A stretch of 64,000 nucleotides of DNA from JAISFI01 sp031552335 (GCA_031552335.1 JAVBMQ010000070.1:1-64000), one strand, 5' to 3'; shown: positions 1-10,500, numbered from the stretch's first letter. The notes: a model not told the origin generated them from the letters alone. Numbers and translations: made by a program.

Positions 1-9
1 AATATGTAA

Positions 10-183
10 TTATTAGCATTGTCAAATGTAGAAGCATTGGCAAGCGAGAGCTCAAATTATAGTTGCACTATAAAACATGATTGTGGTAATGGAGGATCAG
101 TTTCCTGCACAGGTGATGTGTGTAAAAGAAGTCAATCTGGAAGAAAATGGGTTGAATGTGATTTTAAAAAAACCTGGTGCTAA
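10..183 (+). pseudogene. NVEALA-type secreted peptide, 3' part, upstream in-frame stop
   Basis: The frame from 10 to the TAA at 181-183 encodes LLALSNVEALA followed by a short tail with six cysteines. The NVEALA signature is typical of small Bacteroidota peptides that carry an N-terminal leader ending at this motif; their function is not established. The codons before it read AAT ATG TAA, so an in-frame stop at 7-9 cuts the usual leader from the motif. Only six bases precede this point, so either the gene is broken by a nonsense or frameshift change, or the leader is arranged in a way the window does not show. A six-bladed propeller lipoprotein follows, a pairing common for this family. The motif assignment is firm; pseudogene status is tentative. 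Confidence 0.55.
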
Positions 184-223
184 ATTTCTGTCATATAAAT
201 TTTAATACTTAATTTAGGATTTG

Positions 224-267
224 TAGAGTCGCATGAGCTTGTGTTAAATATTGTTTATGCGACTCTA
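224..267 (+). terminator. Hairpin after the NVEALA peptide gene
   Basis: TAGAGTCGCAT (224-234) pairs perfectly with ATGCGACTCTA (257-267), and the stem can extend by a few wobble pairs to 238/253. An AT-rich tail follows, without a long T run. It probably ends the peptide transcript ahead of the propeller lipoprotein, or reduces read-through. Confidence 0.5.
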
Positions 268-306
268 TATTAAATTTTCAACAAGATACATAATAATTCA
301 AAAATC

Positions 307-1287
307 ATGAAACATATATTACTTATTTTATCACTGTTATTGTCTTTATTTTCCTCTTGTCAAAAACAAAAAAAATATAAAGAATATGATTGCACTGCTG
401 ACAAAAAAATAGAGACACTACCTGATTCATCTTTCTTTTCTGATATAAGATGCATGCAATGCCATAATAATAAACTTTATTTTTTGGATGTACAAAGAAG
501 AGATGTTGTCATCTTAAATGAAGATTTTGATGATATACAAATTATTGGAAGCCCAGGGCCAGGACCTGAGGAATTAACTATCCCTGATAAATTATATGTA
601 TTGGAAGATACAGTATATATAATGGACTTTGGTTCGGAAAGCATTAAAAGTTTTTATGAAAAAAACTATTTATCAGCATGTTACTCTTCATTTTCAGAAA
701 ATCGTTTTTTTTGCACATCTGACAAGTTATATTTGCCTATTCTAACCGACAGTTCTTCTTTTGTTGTAAAAAACAAAGAGAGTAAAGAAAATTCAACGGA
801 ACAATATGGAGGTAGAATAACCAAATTTGAAACAGGAAGAGAAACTTTTATACGAAACGCCAAAAATTTATTATATGATAATGATGATTTTTTTTATGCC
901 GTTTCAAATAATCTGACCATAATTGAAAAATATGATCTAAAAACATTAAAACTTATTTCGACATTTGATTTGTCGGAAGTTTCAATTATTAAGAAGAATT
1001 TAAATTATATTGCATCCAAAGCAAAAAACGAAAACTCATATTATACACTTATCGAAGACTCATATATAGCAAATAATTCTATATATTTGTTGTGTACCAA
1101 TCTAATTTCTCCCATAAAAGCAAACCAACTTGTAAAAATAACTATATCTCCTCAAATGGAAGTTACGAGCATCTATACATTGCCGGGAAATATTTATAGA
1201 AGCTTTTGCGTTTCAGAAGATTATATTTTCGCATTTAATTGGTCGGGAGGAACTATTGACAGAATAAAGTTAGCTGATTATGAATAG
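307..1287 (+). CDS. Six-bladed beta-propeller lipoprotein
   Basis: 326 residues. The N-terminus is a lipoprotein signal with a hydrophobic stretch ending in LFSSC, so the mature protein should be lipid-anchored at Cys18. The rest fits the Bacteroidota 6-bladed beta-propeller group: repeated strands of the form KLYFLDVQRRDVVIL, a GSPGPGPEEL turn near residues 81-90, and later blade-like segments such as SIYLLCTNL. Function of the family is unknown; a surface binding or sensing role is only inference. It lies about 120 bases downstream of an NVEALA-type peptide tail, an association seen repeatedly in this phylum. The region is more AT-rich than the housekeeping genes further on. The next gene is about 250 bases away, so it is probably its own unit or the end of the peptide operon. 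Confidence 0.75.
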   Translation: MKHILLILSLLLSLFSSCQKQKKYKEYDCTADKKIETLPDSSFFSDIRCMQCHNNKLYFLDVQRRDVVILNEDFDDIQIIGSPGPGPEELTIPDKLYVLEDTVYIMDFGSESIKSFYEKNYLSACYSSFSENRFFCTSDKLYLPILTDSSSFVVKNKESKENSTEQYGGRITKFETGRETFIRNAKNLLYDNDDFFYAVSNNLTIIEKYDLKTLKLISTFDLSEVSIIKKNLNYIASKAKNENSYYTLIEDSYIANNSIYLLCTNLISPIKANQLVKITISPQMEVTSIYTLPGNIYRSFCVSEDYIFAFNWSGGTIDRIKLADYE

Positions 1288-1492
1288 ATAGTTGTCTTAT
1301 TTCTCAACAAAATTTATCGTTATTTTATTCTTTGGGTTGATGTTGCATCCTGTATTAAAAATAAAGAAAGGAAATATATGAGATGATTGTCCGCCAAAAA
1401 CAACAAATAAAATCAAATAAAATACCATATAACAATAAATTAAAAGACATTATCTGTCTGCTTATTTTTTAGCAAATATCATATAATCTCAT

Positions 1493-1500
1493 TATTTTTG
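1493..1500 (+). promoter_or_regulatory. Probable -7 box for the RND operon
   Basis: TATTTTTG fits the Bacteroidota TAnnTTTG -7 element. It puts the transcript start near 1507, about 30 bases before the ATG at 1537, and overlaps a TTG at 1498 that would otherwise be the longest start. No convincing TTTG lies at the -33 distance. Confidence 0.4.
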
Positions 1501-1536
1501 ACAAAAAATTTAGTTTGTATAACAAAAAACAAAAAA

Positions 1537-2676
1537 ATGAAAAAACAACATATCTTAAAATCAACAAAAAACCACTTCCGATCCTTTCACAACCGGAGAT
1601 CATTCATTATCAATTGTCAATTGTTAATTGTCAATTTATTTCTCCTGCTCTCCTGCTCTTCTCCCAAAGAAAAGACAACAGAAGAAGACAACTCTGTCCC
1701 TCTCTCCAACACCGATGTCGTCGCAGAAGTAAGCGCCATGCAGTTAGATTATACTGATTTCAATTATGAATTGGTATCCAATGGTAATATATCTGCGATA
1801 AGAAAAGCCGACTTGAGGTTCCAATCAGGAGAAAATATCCGCCATATATATGTAAAAAATGGTGATCAAGTGGTACAAGGACAAAAAATAGCAGAACTGG
1901 AACCTTTCAAATTAAAAAGTGCAATGGAACAATCCAAAGACAATCTGGAAAAATCAATACTTGAACTCCAGGATATTCTTATCGGACAGGGTTATGCTTT
2001 GAAAGATTCAGCCAACGTCCCTACCGATATCATGAAAATAGCCAAAATCAAAAGCAACTATGATCAAAACACCATTCAATATGAAGTAGCCAGATATAAT
2101 CTGAAAATGGCTACACTCTATGCTCCCTTTAATGGCGCAGTTGCCAATCTGACATCCAAGGAACATAACTTAGCCAATCCTTCTGATGCCTTTTGCTGTA
2201 TCATCGATAACCGTCATCCCGAAGTAATATTTATGGTCCTGGAAAATGAACTCCCATTAATCAAACCCGGAGAAAAAGTATTAGTCAGCCCATTTTCTAT
2301 CAATGACTATATTTGTGAAGGAAAAATCACAGAAATAAACCCCGCTATCGATAAAAACGGAATGGTACGCGTCAAAGCATCTGTAGAAAATGTATCCGGC
2401 AAACTATACGACGGAATGAATGTAAATGTCCGCGTACAACGAGAACTCGGCAAACAGCTCGTTATCCCCAAAGAAGCCCTTGTACTACGCAACGACCGAA
2501 AAGTAGTATTTACCCTAAAAAACGGAACAGCACAATGGGTCTACGTACAAACCGGTCCTGAAAACTCCAAAAGCTACGTAGTTACAGAAGGCCTCTCCCC
2601 CGGAGACAGCCTTATTTATAAGGGGAACTTTAATCTGGCACACGAGACACCAGTTCAATTGACAATTGAAAATTAA
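1537..2676 (+). CDS. RND efflux periplasmic adaptor lipoprotein (MFP/HlyD family)
   Basis: 379 residues from the ATG at 1537; a TTG 39 bases upstream falls in the probable -7 box and was rejected. The lipoprotein signal ends in LLLSC. The core has the adaptor layout: a biotinyl-lipoyl half (IRHIYVKNGDQVVQGQKIAELE), a helical hairpin region, the second lipoyl half (ATLYAPFNGAVANL), then a beta-barrel and membrane-proximal domain (VIPKEALVLRNDRKVVF). It should link the inner-membrane pump encoded next to the outer-membrane channel. Oddities: residues 24-34 of the signal peptide are encoded by a dispersed AT-rich repeat (1606-1638), and the last residues LTIEN plus the stop come from another copy. 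First gene of a four-gene export operon. Confidence 0.85.
   Translation: MKKQHILKSTKNHFRSFHNRRSFIINCQLLIVNLFLLLSCSSPKEKTTEEDNSVPLSNTDVVAEVSAMQLDYTDFNYELVSNGNISAIRKADLRFQSGENIRHIYVKNGDQVVQGQKIAELEPFKLKSAMEQSKDNLEKSILELQDILIGQGYALKDSANVPTDIMKIAKIKSNYDQNTIQYEVARYNLKMATLYAPFNGAVANLTSKEHNLANPSDAFCCIIDNRHPEVIFMVLENELPLIKPGEKVLVSPFSINDYICEGKITEINPAIDKNGMVRVKASVENVSGKLYDGMNVNVRVQRELGKQLVIPKEALVLRNDRKVVFTLKNGTAQWVYVQTGPENSKSYVVTEGLSPGDSLIYKGNFNLAHETPVQLTIEN
1606..1638. repeat. Family B AT-rich repeat inside a signal-peptide coding region
   Basis: Alternating CAATTGTCAATT / TTAATTGTCAATT units. In the adaptor frame it reads IINCQLLIVNL, which happens to be hydrophobic enough for a signal peptide. The same unit recurs in junctions at about 2654, 7493, 30267 and 58085. 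Confidence 0.7.
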
Positions 2677-2702
2677 GAATTCAAAATTCAAAATTTATAA
2701 TT
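2654..2702. repeat. Family B then family A repeat at an operon junction
   Basis: CAATTGACAATTGAAAATT is followed by AATTCAAAATTCAAAATTT. The first part overlaps the end of the adaptor gene and supplies its last residues; the second fills the gap before the RND pump start at 2737. Confidence 0.65.
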
Positions 2703-2736
2703 GCCACCGAATTTCATTGTTTTATCAAAATATTCT

Positions 2737-5700
2737 ATGATCAAATATCTCATTTCCCGCCCCATCTCCGTCTTCATGGCGTTTACCGCATGTTTTATAC
2801 TAGGATTGATTGCCTACAAAAACGTGCCGGTATCGCTCTTGCCGGATATTGCTATTCCGGAAATTACAGTTCAGATTGCAGGTAATAATAACTCAGCCAG
2901 AGAGTTAGAAAATACAGTGGTTGCACCTATCAGGCAACAATTATTGCAAGTGGGCAAACTGCGGGATATCCGTTCGGAAACGCGTGACGGAAATGCAATT
3001 ATCCGCCTTAGTTTTGATTATGGTACGGATACCGACCTGGCATTTATTGAGGTCAATGAAAAAATTGATGCTGCCATGAACTATATCCCCCGGGAAACAG
3101 AGCGGCCACGGGTTATCAAAGCCAGTGCATCTGATATTCCGGTACTTGATCTGAATCTGACATTGAAAGCAGATAAAGATTTTGTTTCAATTGATAACGA
3201 TAAATTCTTAGAATTAAGCGAGTTTGCAGAAACAGTTATCAAGAGACGAATTGAACAATTGCCACAAGTGGCCATGGTAGATATCAGTGGATTGATGAAA
3301 AAGGAAGTGATTATCATACCTGACAACAATCTACTGGAAATAAGCGGAATATCCCTGTATGATCTGGAATTTGCTTTAAATAGCAACAATGTCGAACCCG
3401 GAAGTATGATTGTTCGTGATGGTTATTATGAATACAACATCAAATTTTCTGCAGTATTACGTACTGTAGAAGATGTGCAAAATATTTTTATCCGGAAAAA
3501 TGACCGTATATACCGCTTAAAAGATATTGCCGGGGTAAAACTCATTGCCGAAAAAGAAAAAGGAATGGTCATATACGGAGGCAAACGTGGCATTACTTTA
3601 TCTGTAATCAAACAATCAGAAGAAAATATGCAAAACATGCAGGACGCCCTGCAGGGAACTATCAATGACTTCCGGAATAAATATCCTGAGATCGAATTCA
3701 GTATCTCCCGAAACCAAACAGAACTCTTAGATTATAGCATTTCAAACCTGAAGCAAAACCTGATACTGGCATTTATTTTTATGTGTATCGTTTCTGCATT
3801 ATTCCTGAAAGACAAAAAATCTCCGCTGATCATGGGAATCAGTATGTTCGTTTCACTCATCATCAGTTTTTCATTCTTTTATCTTTTCCATATTTCCTTG
3901 AATGTAGTTTCCCTTACCGGATTAATTCTGGCTTTGGGGATGATGATTGATAACTCCATCATTGTTACCGACAATATCGGCCAATACAGGATCAAAGGAT
4001 TATCCATTGATGATTCGTGTATTAAGGGAACAAATGAAGTTATCGCCCCCATGTTAAGTTCTGCCCTCACTACTATCTCAGTATTCCTTCCCCTTATATT
4101 TTTAAGCGGAATTGCCGGCGCTATCTTTTTTGATCAGGCATTTTCAGTTACTATTGGTCTGTTAGTTTCTTATATCACCGGTATTTTACTTTTACCGGTA
4201 CTATACAAACTTATTTTTTCCGTTAAAATAAAAAGTTTCAGAAAAAAATCTAAGACTGATAATGATATAACCCCTATAAATCATGAAAAGAAAAAAGAAC
4301 AAAAAGAGGAAAAAATAAGTTTAGCAGAACGAATTTACAACCGGGGAATCAACTGGGTATTTGCGCATAAAATACTAACAATTATATTGTCCGTCTGTAT
4401 ATTTCCACTGTGTCTGTACCTGTTTTACCTGATCCCGAAAGAAAAAATGCCACATATCAATCAAAATGAATTGTTAACCCAAATCGAATGGAACGAAAAT
4501 ATCCACGTGGAAGAAAATTTACAACGAAGCATGGATCTTTTACAGGCAATTCAACCACACACGATTGAACAATCCGGACTTATCGGTCAACAGCAATTTC
4601 TTTTGAACAGAGACCGGGAACAAACTTCTACCGAAACAGAAATGTATATCAAAACGACTTCTTCAGACGATATTCCTGCGCTGAAAAGAAAAATAGAAGA
4701 ATATTTCCGGATACACCAACCACAGGCATTGTTTACATTCAACCCAACCGGAACTGTTTTTGAAAAAATATTTTCAACCGGAGATCCGGATCTTGTAGTT
4801 GAGTATTATACTAAAAATAAAAGTAAATCTCCCGAACCGGAAAGCATCAGACAACTGGAAATAGATGCATACAGGGAAACCGGAGAAAAACCTCTGGGAA
4901 TTTCTTTCCAGAAACAATTAAACCTGCATATAGACAGAGAAAAACTATTGCTTTATCAGGTGTCGTATGATGTGGTTTACAGAGCATTACGAAGTTCTTT
5001 TAAAGAAAATAAATTTGCCACCCTTCGCTCTTATCAACAGTACTTACCTATTGTATTGGGAGATGAAGAAAAAACAGTCAGGGAAGTAATAGAAAACACA
5101 TTGATTGAAGTCTCTTCTAATCCGGATAATACAAAAAACAAACTTCCTCTCAGTGTATTTGTAACGATCACTCCTTCAGAAGATCTGAAAACCGTTATTG
5201 CCGGAAAATCGGGAGAATATATTCCCCTGGAATTTTACAGGACAGAGCAACCGGAAAAAATAATACAATCATTCAAAAAATTATCTGCAAATGATACTGA
5301 TTGGGAAACTGACTTTTCAGGAAATTACTTCTCCAACAAAAAAATGATCGGAGAATTAATGATTATCCTGCTCATTTCCATTCTGTTGATGTATTTCATC
5401 TTGTCGGCTCAATTTGAAAGTTTCGTACAACCTCTGATCGTTTTATTGGAAATACCGATTGATATTGCAGCTGCTTTAGGCTTACTGATTATCACAGGGC
5501 ACAGCCTGAATCTGATGTCCTCCATTGGCATTGTAGTTACTTGTGGGGTTATCATCAATGACTCCATTTTAAAGGTAGATATACTGAATCAGTTAAGAAA
5601 ATCAGGGATGCCGTTAATGGAGGCCATACATGAAGCCGGCAAAAGAAGATTAAAGGCGATCCTGATGACCAGCTTTACATCTGTGGTTTGTATGTTGCCC

Positions 5701-5868
5701 CTATTATTCACCAGCGACCTGGGATCTGAATTGGAAAAACCTCTGGCTATCGCCATGATTGGGGGGATGGTTATTGGTACGGTAGTCAGTCTATTTGTTG
5801 TTCCTTTAGCCTATTGGAGTATTTACAAAAGCAAAAACGATGTAAAACCCACCATAGAAACGGATTGA
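2737..5868 (+). CDS. RND-family inner-membrane efflux pump, first copy
   Basis: 1043 residues from ATG 2737; a TTG start 36 bases upstream lies in repeat-derived sequence and was not used. The ACR_tran architecture is clear: TM1 at the N-terminus (ISRPISVFMAFTACFILG), a long periplasmic loop, a TM2-6 block, a second half beginning near IPKEKMPHINQNELL, and a TM8-12 block at the C-terminus. TM4 reads LALGMMIDNSIIVTDN with Asp405-Asn406, where AcrB has Asp407-Asp408. TM10 reads VIINDSILKVD and appears to lack the AcrB-type lysine. Single-Asp relays occur in CusA-type pumps, so it is probably active. Substrate unknown. It follows the adaptor and precedes the channel gene, with a second pump gene further on. 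Confidence 0.88.
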   Translation: MIKYLISRPISVFMAFTACFILGLIAYKNVPVSLLPDIAIPEITVQIAGNNNSARELENTVVAPIRQQLLQVGKLRDIRSETRDGNAIIRLSFDYGTDTDLAFIEVNEKIDAAMNYIPRETERPRVIKASASDIPVLDLNLTLKADKDFVSIDNDKFLELSEFAETVIKRRIEQLPQVAMVDISGLMKKEVIIIPDNNLLEISGISLYDLEFALNSNNVEPGSMIVRDGYYEYNIKFSAVLRTVEDVQNIFIRKNDRIYRLKDIAGVKLIAEKEKGMVIYGGKRGITLSVIKQSEENMQNMQDALQGTINDFRNKYPEIEFSISRNQTELLDYSISNLKQNLILAFIFMCIVSALFLKDKKSPLIMGISMFVSLIISFSFFYLFHISLNVVSLTGLILALGMMIDNSIIVTDNIGQYRIKGLSIDDSCIKGTNEVIAPMLSSALTTISVFLPLIFLSGIAGAIFFDQAFSVTIGLLVSYITGILLLPVLYKLIFSVKIKSFRKKSKTDNDITPINHEKKKEQKEEKISLAERIYNRGINWVFAHKILTIILSVCIFPLCLYLFYLIPKEKMPHINQNELLTQIEWNENIHVEENLQRSMDLLQAIQPHTIEQSGLIGQQQFLLNRDREQTSTETEMYIKTTSSDDIPALKRKIEEYFRIHQPQALFTFNPTGTVFEKIFSTGDPDLVVEYYTKNKSKSPEPESIRQLEIDAYRETGEKPLGISFQKQLNLHIDREKLLLYQVSYDVVYRALRSSFKENKFATLRSYQQYLPIVLGDEEKTVREVIENTLIEVSSNPDNTKNKLPLSVFVTITPSEDLKTVIAGKSGEYIPLEFYRTEQPEKIIQSFKKLSANDTDWETDFSGNYFSNKKMIGELMIILLISILLMYFILSAQFESFVQPLIVLLEIPIDIAAALGLLIITGHSLNLMSSIGIVVTCGVIINDSILKVDILNQLRKSGMPLMEAIHEAGKRRLKAILMTSFTSVVCMLPLLFTSDLGSELEKPLAIAMIGGMVIGTVVSLFVVPLAYWSIYKSKNDVKPTIETD

Positions 5869-5935
5869 CAGCTATCTCCTTTAATTGAAAACATAAAATG
5901 AAAAATATACATATGAAAAATATAGTCGAGAAGAA

Positions 5936-5959
5936 AGAGACGGATATCAATCCGTCTCT
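5936..5959. repeat. Perfect 10-bp hairpin, AGAGACGGAT/ATCCGTCTCT
   Basis: A 10-bp inverted repeat with a 4-base loop lies just before the channel gene. Read as protein from an upstream ATG it gives ETDINPSLQRQ, which has no place in a signal peptide. It is probably an intergenic repeat or a processing/attenuation hairpin inside the operon mRNA. Confidence 0.65.
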
Positions 5960-5978
5960 ACAGAGACAAAAAACAACA

Positions 5979-7451
5979 ATGTTTTGTATCATGATGCTTG
6001 TATGCTGCTTTGTTATACAACCAACAGCCAAAGCTCAAAAAACATTTACATTACAGGAAACCATAGAAATAGCGACCGATAGTTCCCTTCAGGCATTCAG
6101 CGCTCAAAATTCATATCTTGCCAGATACTGGGAGTATAAAGCATACAAAGCAGCGAGACTACCATCGTTAAATTTGGAAATGACCCCTATTCGTTACAAC
6201 AGAGATTTTGTAAGCAGGTATAACTCGGAAGCAAATATTGACGTCTATCGACAACAACAGTCCCTACATTCCTATGGTAATTTGTCCATCAAACAAAATG
6301 TGGATTTAACCGGAGGAACATTTTTTATAGATTCTGATCTCGGATATATGAAAAACTTCGGAGATTCAATCTATGCACAATTTTCATCTGTTCCTATCCG
6401 TATAGGTTATTCACAAAGCCTGTTCGGTTTTAACAGTTTCAAATGGGAAAAAAAGATTGAGCCCCTCAAATATGAAAAAGCCAAAAAGAAATTGATATTT
6501 GATGTGGAACAGATTTCAGAATATGCTTCTCAATATTTCTTTAATTTAGCCATGGCACAAACAGAGTACAACATAGCCAAAGACAATGTTGCATCCAGTG
6601 ATACTTTATATAGAATCGGAACAGAAAGACAAAAAATTGCTTCTATCTCCCAAGCCGACTTGCTGACTCTGAAATTAGATGCTATCAATGCCATAAACTC
6701 ATTAAAAAATGCAGAAATCAGTCTGAAAAGAGCCATGTTCAGTTTCGTTTCATTTCTGAATATAGACAAAGAAACTATTGTTCATCTGCAATTGCCTGAC
6801 AAACCTAAACGTATTGATATATCTACCGACATGGCTTTATATTACTCCCGGGAGAATAATCCGGATTTTCTGTCAAACAAGCAAGAACTCCTGGAAGCTG
6901 AACGGGAAGTGGAACGTACCAAAAAAAGTTCCAATTTTGAAGCCAGTATCAGTGCCAGTATTGGTTTCAACCAGGTAGCATCCGATTTAACCGGAGCTTA
7001 TAAAAACCCATTACAGCAAGACATTATAAGTGTAGGAGTAAAAATTCCTTTAGTCGATTGGGGTGTCAGGAAAGGAAAAGCAAACATGGCTAAAAACAAC
7101 CTGAATGTCACCAAAATATCCATTCAACAAGATGAACTTTCATTGGAAGAAGATGTAATCATGACCGTCAATGATTTCAATGTACAACAAGACCTGATCA
7201 GCAGTGCAGAAGAAGCGCTTTCTTTAGCTGTATTAGCTTACGAAACCACTAAACAGCGTTTCATGATCGGCAAGGCAGACATCAATAGCCTGACCTTATC
7301 GCTCAACCGACAGAAAGATGCACAAAACAATTACATCTCCGCATTAAAAAATTATTGGATGAGCTACTACAAAATAAGAAAACTAACGCTATTCGACTTC
7401 GAAAAACAAGAATCCCTATCTTCCATATTTGATAGGAATTCAAAATTTTGA
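5979..7451 (+). CDS. TolC-family outer-membrane efflux channel (OEP)
   Basis: 490 residues from ATG 5979, where a proper signal peptide begins (MFCIMMLVCCFVIQPTAKAQ, cleavage after AKA). The longer frame from ATG 5898 adds 27 residues, mostly encoded by a 10-bp hairpin, and is unlikely. The mature part has the two OEP halves: LQETIEIATDSSLQAFSAQNSY and a helix-rich repeat with YETTKQRFMIGKADINSL near the C-terminus. It should form the outer-membrane exit duct for the two RND pumps of the operon. The last residues NSKF and the TGA stop lie within a 20-bp perfect palindrome of the dispersed repeat family, so the C-terminus may be recently altered. Gap to the next gene is 55 bases. Confidence 0.85.
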   Translation: MFCIMMLVCCFVIQPTAKAQKTFTLQETIEIATDSSLQAFSAQNSYLARYWEYKAYKAARLPSLNLEMTPIRYNRDFVSRYNSEANIDVYRQQQSLHSYGNLSIKQNVDLTGGTFFIDSDLGYMKNFGDSIYAQFSSVPIRIGYSQSLFGFNSFKWEKKIEPLKYEKAKKKLIFDVEQISEYASQYFFNLAMAQTEYNIAKDNVASSDTLYRIGTERQKIASISQADLLTLKLDAINAINSLKNAEISLKRAMFSFVSFLNIDKETIVHLQLPDKPKRIDISTDMALYYSRENNPDFLSNKQELLEAEREVERTKKSSNFEASISASIGFNQVASDLTGAYKNPLQQDIISVGVKIPLVDWGVRKGKANMAKNNLNVTKISIQQDELSLEEDVIMTVNDFNVQQDLISSAEEALSLAVLAYETTKQRFMIGKADINSLTLSLNRQKDAQNNYISALKNYWMSYYKIRKLTLFDFEKQESLSSIFDRNSKF

Positions 7452-7506
7452 ATTCTGAATTTTGAATGTTTAATTCCTAATTCGTAATTATTGACTGTCA
7501 ATTGTA
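7436..7506. repeat. Family A/B repeat between channel and second pump
   Basis: It begins with the palindrome GAATTCAAAATTTTGAATTC (7436-7455), which carries the channel stop codon, then continues with more TTTTGAATT-like units and a GACTGTCAATTG tail just before the second pump start. Confidence 0.65.
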
Positions 7507-10500
7507 ATGAAAAAGTCTCCCTCCCACTTCTCAATCATCCTCTCATTCACCTGCCTGATGTTGGTCGGTCTCGCTCTCATTCCTCTTTTGTCGGTGAAAC
7601 TATCTCCTTCACAGGCAATGCCACAGATCAATGTCTGGTTCTCCCTGCCCGGTAATGCAGCCAGGGTGGTAGAAATGGAAGCTACGTCAAAATTAGAGGC
7701 TATGTTGGGACGGATCAAAGGAGTGGAAAGTATCTGGTCTACCTCTGGTAATGGATGGGGAAGTGTGAATGTAAGGCTCAACAAATATACCGATATTGAC
7801 ATTGCCCGGTTCGAAGCATCCACCATTATCCGGCAAACGTGGCCTTCATTACCACAGGGAACGAGTTATCCATCCATATCAATAAATCGTTCTGATAATG
7901 AATCCAATGGTCCCTTTTTAAGTTACACAGTCAATGCTCCGGTCAATCCGGTAGTTATCAAACAATTTGCCGAAAACCAAATCAAAACAAAACTATCCGG
8001 TATCGAAGGTATCAATAAAATAGAAGTAAGCGGAGCCATGCCTATGGAATGGAGATTAACATATGATGATACCCAACTTATACAAACCGGCATTTCGGCA
8101 TATGATATCCAGACTGCCATCAACCAATACCTGAAACGTGATTTCTGGGGAACCGTTTCCATAGAAGATACTGAAGGAAAAAAACAATGGATTCGCATTG
8201 CTGTACAACCCAAAACAGAAAAAAATCAATCACCTGACTTATCAAAGATTGCTGTAAAAAACATCAATGGTAAAATCATTGCGTTGAATGAAATAGCAAA
8301 CCTCTCCCATCTCGAACAACAAGCACAAAGATATTACCGGATCAATGGCCTGAATTCCATTTACTTATCAATTACTGCGGATGAAAATGCCAATCAATTG
8401 GAACTCAGCAAAAAAATACGAAATGAATTGGAATTAATGAAAAGCATTTTTCCTTCCGGTTACGAAATTCATACAGGATATGATGCCACCGAATATATAC
8501 GGGACGAGATGGAGAAGATTTACTTCCGGACAGGATTGACCCTGCTGATTCTTCTGCTTTTTATTCTGATCACTTACAGAAGTTTCAAATATCTGCTTCT
8601 TGTGATATTTACTTTACTTGCAAATATCTCCATAGCTGTTATCTTTTACTATTTCCTCAAGCTCGAAATGCAACTCTATTCACTGGCAGGTATCACGATA
8701 TCATTGACTCTGGTTATCGACAACACCATTATTATGTCTGATCAGATCCTCCGGAGAAAAAATATGAATGCATTTTTGCCTGTTTTCACGGCCACAGCTA
8801 CCACCATTGCTTCTTTAGTCATTATCTTCTTCTTAGACGAAGAAATACGCTTAAACCTGCAGGATTTCGCTTATGTCATCATTATTAACCTGACAGTTTC
8901 TCTGTTCATTGCTTTATTTTTGGTTCCTGCCCTGATGAGTAAACTGAAAATGGGAAAAAGAAAAGAAAAAAAATACACACACAAATACCTGAAATACAGA
9001 AACTTTATACTATTCCGACACATACCTTCTCCCAAACGTTTCAATATATATTTCATGAGGTTTTACGGAAGGTTCTGTCAGCTGGTTTGGAAATTCAGGG
9101 TTCTCGCAATCATTTTAATCATCATTTCCTTTGGCCTGCCGGTGTTTTTACTGCCTGATAAAATCGAAAAAGACAATCAATGGGCAACATGGTACAATGA
9201 TTCTTTCGGATCAAATACATATAAAGAAAAGATCAAACCGCATGTCGATGTAATTCTTGGAGGAACACTCAGATTATTTATACAAAAAGTATATGAAGGC
9301 TCTTATTTTACCAACCGGGAAGAAACCTCATTACATGTGACTGCAACATTACCCAACGGAGCAACCATCGAACAAATGAATCATCTGATACAACGGATGG
9401 AAAGTTATATCAGACAGTTTCAGGAAGTAAAACAATTCCAGACATCAATTGACAATGCCCGGAGAGCAAGTATCAATATTCGGTTCACCAAAGAAAACCA
9501 GAAAAACAGTTTTCCTTATTACCTGAAATCAAACCTTATCTCCCAGTCTCTGCAATTAGGAGGCGGAAGTTGGGGTGTATACGGATTAGGAGATGGTTTT
9601 AATAATGATGTAAGAGAAAATGCCGGTTCATACCGTGTCAAAATGTATGGATTCAACTATGACGAACTATATGAACAAGCCGAAAATTTCAAAGCAAAAT
9701 TGATGAATCATCGCCGCATTAAAGAAGTAAGTATTAATTCAGATTTTAGTTGGTATAAAGACGATTATAAAGAGTTTACATTCAAAACAAACAAAGAAAA
9801 ATTAGCAGAAAACAATATCCTTCCCACAGATTTATTTGCATCCTTAAGTCAAACTTTCGGCCAAAATATCTATGCAGGAGAAATACCGGGAGAATATGGC
9901 ATGGAGCGTATTGTCTTGCAATCTCAACAATCAAAAACATATGATATCTGGAAATTACAGGAAATACCGGTATCTAATAAAGAAAAATCATATAAAATTT
10001 CATCCTTAGCTGAAATTGAAAAAACAGATGCTCCCCAAAATATAACCAAAGAAAATCAGCAATACCGACTTTGTTTACAATATGAATATATCGGTTCATA
10101 TGAACAAGGAAAAAAAATACTGGAAAGATCCATTTCCGAATTCAAAGAAATTTTGCCCTTAGGATATAGTATTGAAAATGACGAGCGGCAATGGGGATGG
10201 AATAAGGACAACAACAAACAATACTTATTGCTGCTACTCATTTTTGTCATCATATATTTTACATGCTGCATTTTATTCAACTCTTTCAAACAACCTTTCT
10301 ATGTAATTTTTGTCATTCCGATTTCTTTCATAGGAATCTTCCTGACATTCTATTTATTCAAATTAAATTTTGACCAGGGAGGATTCGCCTCTTTCATATT
10401 ACTTTGCGGAACTGCTGTAAATGCCAATATTTACATCCTAAATGAATACAACCATATCCGGAACAACAGGAAACTATCCCCTCTCAAAGCCTATGTCAAA

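Noticed and set aside
3940..3960. TM4 Asp-Asn in the RND pumps taken as loss of proton relay
   Set aside because: CusA-type RND pumps also work with a single Asp at this position, so the residue does not mark inactivity.
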